This document shows positions 59,801 to 64,000 of a DNA stretch of 64,000 nucleotides, one piece after another. A program made the translations under genes and the position numbers. Position 1 is the stretch's first letter; each line of letters opens with the position of its first letter. The notes beneath the pieces are model-generated. The model ran no database searches. It worked only from the letters and a program-made list of their open reading frames with translations, and was not told the DNA's origin. Origin of the DNA: Saccharibacillus brassicae (GTDB taxonomy: Bacteria; Bacillota; Bacilli; Paenibacillales; Paenibacillaceae); contig NZ_CP041217.1 of assembly GCF_006542275.1 (NCBI RefSeq), forward strand, positions 1,225,501 through 1,289,500, in the 5' to 3' direction.

Positions 59801-61773
59801 TTCACGATAGCGGACAGCTTGCCGCCGTCTCCCCATTCGTAGCTGCGCGGAGCGACCCAGGCTTCGATCGTCAGCGCGTCGCCGACAGGAACGGTGTCCG
59901 CCGCGGGAACTTCCACGTCGTTCGAATAGCCGTCGAAGAGCAGCGCTCCGCCTTTGACTCCGCGGGGCGTCCATCTCGGGTCTTTGGAATCCATGTATCT
60001 CGCGGCGTTGAAGACGTAGCGCACGTCGTACCGACGGTTCTGCACTTCTTCAAGCGCCTCCTTGCCCGTGCCTTCGTCGAATTTCATATGGAACACGCTG
60101 CCTGTCCCGTTCGTCTCAAAAGCATCGACGGCAATGCGGGCTTGGTCGGACGCGTCCACGATTTTGAGATACAGACTTTTGCCGTAATGCTTCTGCATGT
60201 TCCAGGAGATCTTCCCGCCGGGTTCGGCCGCGCCGGTTCTGGCCAGCAGCGTATCGGTCCCCGCTTCGTACAGGGCGACATAGGCTTCTTCCGGACGCAT
60301 GACGTCGATCAGGCTGAACGCGACCGTTCCGCTGCCCTGCAGGGTGAACGCGCCGGAAGTGATCGAACCCTGGCCTTCCGCAGAAGAAGCGGCGTAGAAA
60401 GTGCCTTCTTTGCCGGCTGCCGCCTCGTCGCTCACTTCAAAAGCATTCCCTTCGACGGTCCAGCCGGCCAAAGTGCCGGTCTCGAACCCGGGATTGCCGA
60501 TCGCGCTCGGGATCAGGTTGACCGCGATCGCTCCGTCTTCGGGCCGGCTTTCGTGGAACGTATCGAAAGCGTCGGCGAACAGCACGCCCCAATCCGAGAC
60601 GGCCCGATCGACGAGTTCGAGATGCAGCTTCCTGCCGATATACCTGGACAAGTCGGCCCGGTATATCTGCATGTTCGCCAGCCGCATGCCCTGGGCCGGG
60701 TCCGGGAACCCGTCTTCGCTGAATGCGTCGTTGCCGTATCTGGCGATCAGGCTGCCCGTCTCCGCGTCGCGGACACTGATGTAAGCCTGGTCCGAATGTT
60801 TGCCTCCGCCGAGCCGGAACGTGATCCAGCCGCTGCCGCCGAGTTCGAAATCGCTCGACCGCAGCACGCCGGTCGCCGCTTCGCCGGCTTTCCAGCCGTT
60901 CAGGTGATAGATTCCCTGCTGCTGATAAGGAATGTCTTCTTCCCACCAGACGCTCTCGTCAGAGACGCTTCCCGGTCCGAACGCGTCGCCTTCGGTGACG
61001 GTCCAGCCGGTCAGATCACCGGTCTCGAAGCCGGGATTCTGGATCTGATACCGCTTGAAGTCCGGCTTGATATCGGCCGCGAGCACGCCTTCGGCCGGCT
61101 CCGCCGGGTGATTCGTGAAGAACGCGTCGGCGAAGACCACGCCCCAGTCCGACACGGCGCGGTCCACGATCTCGATGTACAGCTGCCGGCCCTTATAATC
61201 GGACAGATTCGCTTTGTACGTCTCCATGTTGGCCAGCCGCATCCCTTGAGCCGGATTCGGGAAGCCTTTGTCCGAGAAGGCGGAATTGCCGTACCGGGCG
61301 ATGACCTGCTTCGTATCGGCATCGACGATGTCGATATAGGCTTTGGCCGGGTTCTTGGCGCCGCCGAGCTTGAAGCTGATCCAGCCGCTGCCGCCGAGTT
61401 CGAACGTACCGGAGCGAAGCGTGCCGGTGGCCGCTTCGTCGGCTTTCCAGCCGTTCAGGTGATGGCTGCCTTCCTGGGCATAAGGAATGTTCTCCGCCCA
61501 CCAGGTCGTCTCGTCGGATACGCTCTGCGGGCCGAACGCTTGACCTTCGACGACCGTCCAGCCGCTCAGGTCTCCCGTCTCAAAGCCCGTATTGTCCGGT
61601 TGATAGACGGAATCGGTGACGGACACCGCGGCTGTCTGCGGGGAGTCTGAAGCGGCCGCGCCTCCGGAACTTTGTTCGGCCGACGACGACAATCCGGGAA
61701 CCGCGAGTTGGATCAGCATCGCTCCGATGACCATTTTGGCCATTCGGGATTTGTTGAACGCGAATTTTCCCAT
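56872..61773 (-). CDS. Giant secreted GH32 fructan hydrolase (levanase/inulinase type), ended by an in-frame TAG
   Basis: A 1633-residue exported multidomain enzyme. Signal peptide 1-32. Two near-identical carbohydrate-binding-like repeats (about 58-218 and 240-400; GFETGDLSGWTVVEG..., LRSGTFELGGSGWISFKLGG, ANMETYKANLSDYKGRQLYIEIVDRAVSDWG) and a divergent third (about 408-550). A LamG/concanavalin-like domain (about 555-790). GH32 five-blade propeller (about 815-1150) with catalytic candidates E833 in NWMNEAHAP, D959 in FRDPFVW, E1020 in VWELP, then the GH32 beta-sandwich (to about 1345). A fourth binding repeat (about 1360-1505), Pro/Gly/Thr linker, and the start of another beta domain cut by TAG. 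AAGGAGG precedes the ATG. Last gene of the GH32 operon. Confidence 0.92.
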   Translation of the reverse strand: MGKFAFNKSRMAKMVIGAMLIQLAVPGLSSSAEQSSGGAAASDSPQTAAVSVTDSVYQPDNTGFETGDLSGWTVVEGQAFGPQSVSDETTWWAENIPYAQEGSHHLNGWKADEAATGTLRSGTFELGGSGWISFKLGGAKNPAKAYIDIVDADTKQVIARYGNSAFSDKGFPNPAQGMRLANMETYKANLSDYKGRQLYIEIVDRAVSDWGVVFADAFFTNHPAEPAEGVLAADIKPDFKRYQIQNPGFETGDLTGWTVTEGDAFGPGSVSDESVWWEEDIPYQQQGIYHLNGWKAGEAATGVLRSSDFELGGSGWITFRLGGGKHSDQAYISVRDAETGSLIARYGNDAFSEDGFPDPAQGMRLANMQIYRADLSRYIGRKLHLELVDRAVSDWGVLFADAFDTFHESRPEDGAIAVNLIPSAIGNPGFETGTLAGWTVEGNAFEVSDEAAAGKEGTFYAASSAEGQGSITSGAFTLQGSGTVAFSLIDVMRPEEAYVALYEAGTDTLLARTGAAEPGGKISWNMQKHYGKSLYLKIVDASDQARIAVDAFETNGTGSVFHMKFDEGTGKEALEEVQNRRYDVRYVFNAARYMDSKDPRWTPRGVKGGALLFDGYSNDVEVPAADTVPVGDALTIEAWVAPRSYEWGDGGKLSAIVNQSDADKAEGFALGMYRHGTWSAQMGIGGQWVQVWVKDHPLEKYAWNYVAATFDKQAGKIKLYLNGEEVASQDTPANVPITASSASLLIGKNNKPVELAGLFSYNMFSGLIDEVKLQNRALGAAEIRAEYDSVKTLHGGSIPQIPRGDIDEDPAVFDGDQHRPQYHAMPPQNWMNEAHAPIYYNGKYHLFYQHNPQGPYWHQIHWGHWVSDDMVHWENVRPALAPEAGSLDPDGAWSGSAAYDRSGNPVLFYTAGNDALSPNQRTGLATPADLTDPDLEKWNKHPVPVTEQGGNGIPNEFRDPFVWYDQETDKWYQLVTSGLKDFSSGTALVYVSDDMYNWEYKGPLYTSDRSLYPELGTVWELPVLLPLGTDSTGKEKYIFMVNPHEKPEQVPPANDVQRDVEVFYWIGTWDRDNFRFVPDRDAPSKLDVGDGYLTAESGMVTPDGRTVVFSMVQNVRTPQAEYQAGWAHNLALPISLSLDDQDELRIEPIAELQSLRADKLVDLSNESLADANRSIKDVKGDMLEIVMEIDPGEAQQFGLKVRRSDNGEEETLIYYDKADSTFNVDRTRSSIDPDVRVDGVQGGYVDLDGENLKLHVFLDRSVVEAFANDKKKLTTRVYVGRYDSLGLQVWGDQDITVKSMEVWNMNALTGKAAAPVDVPADWDNSAYPGLTELPNHDFATGDLTGWIAEGEAFQNVHVTDEAFFWDTIYFNPSHKIPGGYHLWGFNEAAGGDRLTGTLKSQNFVLGGNGRIDFLVSGGRDPDKLYVALVRASDGQELFKETATNYEEYQRKIWDASAYVGEQLYLKVVDQSAGGFGHINVDDFNVPVQGSAPVDPGEPTGPSEPAEPGQPTDPGNPSVPVNPTNPNDPGAAPAAPASGPNVVSPAGSLNVTDKPLEPGSLSFRLQPGQRQLLFPADLAANGGENALKIVRGAVEIDIPADVLMQLRPLIPAAAWGQARISVELDVLPADVRRA

Positions 61774-61800
61774 TCGAGAACCTCCTTCATTCGATTCGGA

Positions 61801-63246
61801 TCACCCTAGCTTATGAATCTGCACATTCCCGAACGCCGCTTCTCCCTGATTGACGAACAGACCGAGCCGGCCTTGTTCGATGTCGTACATGCGGGCGCTC
61901 ATCGCGACCCGGCCGCCGACGTAGATTTCGCAGATCGTGCCGTCGATCAGAATACGAATCCCGACGGCTTCGCCCGGCTCGTAATCGAACGGACGCTCCA
62001 GTTCGACTTCGTAAGGAAACGTCTTCCCGCCTTCTTCCGACTGCATGATCGGCCCGCGGAACGTGACGCGGCCGCGCTGCGGCTCAAGCGTCACGTAATA
62101 AGCGGCATCCAGGCTGCCCTGCGTCCGCAGCATGAAGCCGGCGCCCTGCGTGCCGGGCGAGAAGCTCAGGTCGGCCGATATCCGGCAGACCCCGGGCAGC
62201 TCGCCGCGCGTGGCGCAGGCGGCGAACGCGTAAGGTTCGCCGCACGTCAGCGTCGGACCTCCGGCATCGCCTCCGCCGGTCTCCGTCCACTCTCCCTCAA
62301 GGCCGGAGAACGAAGCCGGTACGGGCACGGAGAACGCCGCGTCGATCGACTCGGGCACCCGCGTGCCGAGCGTGCCGTCGGGCCGTTGGAAAATCTCGTG
62401 CACGACCAGATTGCCGCCCCAATCCCACGTATCGTAATCCTGTCCCGCCGCCTGCGGAGGATTCCAGCCGAACAGGTCGTCGCGCTTGGTCGGATTCCAG
62501 CCGAACAGATACCGCTTCGTTCCGTCGGATGCCGACTTGGCCGCGTAATAAGCGCGGCCGTCGAACGCTTCTTCGCGCGGCGAGAGCCAGGGGCCTCGCG
62601 GCGACCGGCTCATCCGGTAAAAAGTGCCGAAGCGGCCCGTATACGAAGAGTAGACCAGATACCACCATTCCCCGATCCGGAACAACTCCGGGCATTCGTG
62701 CGCGCCGACATGCAGCTTCGGCGCGTACAGCGGCGGTTGATATTCCCAATGCTTGAGATCCGCGGACGTCAGCAGCCCGACGCAGCCTTTGCGGGCTGTC
62801 GTCCCTGCGGCCAACGCGGCGACCAGCATCCAGTAACAGCCTTCTTCCTCGTTCCAGAACACGAACGGATCGCGCCAGTCCGCCATTTCGTAGATCTCTC
62901 CGTCCGGCCCGAACGTCTCTTCGGGCAGCTTCTCCCAATGCTTCAGGTCGGTGCTGACCGCATGGCAGACCAACTGCCTGCCTTCGGGGAAGACGCAGTA
63001 GAACATATGGTAGGTCCCGTCGACCTTGAGCACATGCCCGGTCCCGCCTTCGATGCCGCACGCTCCGCGTTCGTCGTACCGCACGAAATCGGTCGTGCCG
63101 AGCAGATGCCACCCGTGGTCCAGCCCTTCCCGGTGATTCTCCCTCCAGCCGTGCAGGTAGAACAACTTAAACTCCCCGTCTTCGTAATAAGGAATGACAT
63201 CGCCGACCCATGCCTGTTCGGGACGGTAGAAAAATTCCTGCGCCAT
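61801..63246 (-). CDS. GH32 family beta-fructosidase-like protein, cytoplasmic
   Basis: A 481-residue protein without signal peptide. The five-bladed propeller shows D16 in WVGDVIPYYEDGEFKLFYLHGW as nucleophile position, D126 in WRDPFVFW as transition-state stabiliser, and E184 in HECPELF as acid/base, which fits GH32. The C-terminal part (about 305-480) is a beta-sandwich (VYVTLEPQRGRVTFRGPIMQ-like strands; FDYEPGEAVGIRILIDGTICEIYVGGRVAMSARMY). It probably cuts short fructo-oligosaccharides brought into the cell. AAGGAGG precedes the ATG; it lies 27 bp before the giant enzyme gene and 46 bp after the partial GH32 gene, so one operon. Confidence 0.9.
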   Translation of the reverse strand: MAQEFFYRPEQAWVGDVIPYYEDGEFKLFYLHGWRENHREGLDHGWHLLGTTDFVRYDERGACGIEGGTGHVLKVDGTYHMFYCVFPEGRQLVCHAVSTDLKHWEKLPEETFGPDGEIYEMADWRDPFVFWNEEEGCYWMLVAALAAGTTARKGCVGLLTSADLKHWEYQPPLYAPKLHVGAHECPELFRIGEWWYLVYSSYTGRFGTFYRMSRSPRGPWLSPREEAFDGRAYYAAKSASDGTKRYLFGWNPTKRDDLFGWNPPQAAGQDYDTWDWGGNLVVHEIFQRPDGTLGTRVPESIDAAFSVPVPASFSGLEGEWTETGGGDAGGPTLTCGEPYAFAACATRGELPGVCRISADLSFSPGTQGAGFMLRTQGSLDAAYYVTLEPQRGRVTFRGPIMQSEEGGKTFPYEVELERPFDYEPGEAVGIRILIDGTICEIYVGGRVAMSARMYDIEQGRLGLFVNQGEAAFGNVQIHKLG

Positions 63247-63292
63247 ATCGGACCTCCTTCGCGTTAAGCTCGAACTTCTGTCTGCGTACGCT

Positions 63293-64000
63293 TCAGCCGA
63301 CTTCCCAAATCGACCGCATTTCCCAAATTTCCAGCGACGTCACCTGCACGCCGCCGTTCCCCCATACTTGCACGCCAAGCGCATCGGTTCGGCTCGGATA
63401 AGCCCTTGTCGTCACGCTTTTCAATCCGTTCGCGTACGCTTCGATCATCGAGCGGTCCAGATACACATGCAGCTTGAGCGTGTCGCCGCCGAGATCCAGC
63501 CGTCCGCTCTGCACACCGCCGCCCTGCTCGCGCGGGTCGAGCGTCGTCTTCGAACGGTCGACGCCAAGCCGCGATTCGGCGCTGTCGTAGAACAGCGTCG
63601 TCTCTTCCTCGCCGCCCGGAGAACGTCTGACCGCAAGCCCCCATCGGTCCGCACCGTCCGCCCGCAGTTCAACCTTGATCTCCAGCATGTCGCCTTCGAT
63701 GCCGGACAGCAGACGGTTCGCTTCGTCCGCTCCGACGTCGCGGAGATCCGCCAGCTTCTCGCCGCGCAGACTCTCCAGCTCTTCGATCGGCCCGAGGCCG
63801 AGCCTGCCGTCTTCGCGCAGCCATACCTGCAGCGGAAGCCCCGCGTTATGCGCCCAGCCCGACGCGTATTCCATCTCCGGCGTGCGATCGCCCTGCGCGA
63901 TCGTGAAGACGATCAAGCGGCCGGTCTTCGGATCGACCATGCCGCTCGGCCCGGTAAAATGGAAATCGCCGACGTCGATCAGCTGCGGTTCTTCGTCGTC
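63293..64000 (-). CDS. GH32 fructan hydrolase, C-terminal part only (gene runs past the window end)
   Basis: The last 235 residues of a further GH32 enzyme. It reads in frame from the window edge through DVGDFHFTGPSGMVDPKTGRLIVFTIAQGD (the last propeller blade) and the family C-terminal beta-sandwich: GDMLEIKVELRADGADRWGLAVRRSPGGEEETTLFYDSAESRLGVDRSKTT, LKLHVYLDRSMIEAYANGLKSVTTRAYPS. It ends normally at 63293. The sandwich is clearly similar to that of the giant enzyme (DNGEEETLIYYDKADSTFNVDRTRSS; LHVFLDRSVVEAFAND). The N-terminal part and catalytic residues are outside the window. Confidence 0.93.
   Translation of the reverse strand, partial: DDEEPQLIDVGDFHFTGPSGMVDPKTGRLIVFTIAQGDRTPEMEYASGWAHNAGLPLQVWLREDGRLGLGPIEELESLRGEKLADLRDVGADEANRLLSGIEGDMLEIKVELRADGADRWGLAVRRSPGGEEETTLFYDSAESRLGVDRSKTTLDPREQGGGVQSGRLDLGGDTLKLHVYLDRSMIEAYANGLKSVTTRAYPSRTDALGVQVWGNGGVQVTSLEIWEMRSIWEVG

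Noticed and set aside
56791-61650. Plus-strand open frame of 1619 codons
   Set aside because: It is exactly antisense to the giant GH32 gene, which has a signal peptide, recognised domains and a ribosome site. The antisense product is Arg/Val/Asp-rich with no recognisable domain.

Overview
The window looks like chromosomal DNA of a GC-rich, Gram-positive, spore-former-type bacterium of the Paenibacillaceae, perhaps Saccharibacillus or a GC-rich Paenibacillus (inference; no rRNA or other marker gene is present). The grounds are strong AGGAGG-type ribosome binding sites with frequent GTG/TTG starts, S-layer-homology (SLH) proteins, a copper-amine-oxidase-type stalk protein, a YesM/YesN two-component pair beside a lipoprotein/two-permease sugar importer without its own ATPase, YflT stress proteins, and PgpA of the Bacillales YutG type. 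I saw no tRNA, rRNA, CRISPR array, transposase, prophage or replication origin.

Layout. 0-7 kb: aldehyde dehydrogenase, a small SLH protein, a CHAD protein, a quinone-oxidoreductase-like enzyme and a GH42 beta-galactosidase. 7-7.94 kb: a gene-free repeat region. 7.9-15.5 kb: YesM/YesN-type two-component system plus an LplA/LplB/YtcP-like importer, with a 245-bp nested inverted repeat between regulator and importer. 15.8-20.3 kb: a Cache chemoreceptor and a cystine-type amino-acid importer. 20.6-27.4 kb: AI-2E family membrane protein, two tandem YflT/DUF2382 stress proteins, an oxidoreductase and a second chemoreceptor. 27.6-35.2 kb: a secreted propeller protein coupled to an M23 peptidase, a FapA-like protein, then core genes (rph-rdgB coupled pair, pgpA, an SseB-like protein). 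35.4-42 kb: a stalk protein with a duplicated His-containing helical domain, a metallo-beta-lactamase-fold hydrolase, a soluble hybrid histidine kinase, a DUF429 protein and a GNAT-Nudix fusion. 42.0-42.9 kb: three 232-bp tandem repeats. 42.9-50.1 kb: metallophosphoesterase, SMR pump, HAD phosphatase, a UgpB/A/E-like sugar importer and a divergent GbsR-like regulator. 50.2-55.8 kb: a flavin-monooxygenase/nitroreductase locus with MarR and HxlR regulators. 56.0-64.0 kb: three consecutive GH32 fructan-hydrolase genes, the last a giant secreted protein whose SLH anchor is cut off by an in-frame amber codon.

How the genes work together. Three carbohydrate modules are present: the YesMN/LplAB importer with GH42 nearby, the UgpABE-like importer, and the GH32 fructan operon. 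Each of the two importers lacks an ATP-binding subunit, so a shared MsmX-type ATPase encoded elsewhere is implied. The 50-55 kb block resembles loci that oxidatively release sulfur or nitrogen from small organic compounds, and it carries a shared palindrome at two promoter regions that predicts a local MarR regulon.

The most unusual observations are: the in-frame TAG between the GH32 enzyme and its cell-wall anchor; two noncoding arrays (7.17-7.36 kb and 42.18-42.85 kb) that use different box sequences but the same four-dyad spacing (about 50/61/50 bp) and a shared TTTTGAGCG linker; and an unusual number of in-frame mini- and microsatellites inside genes.
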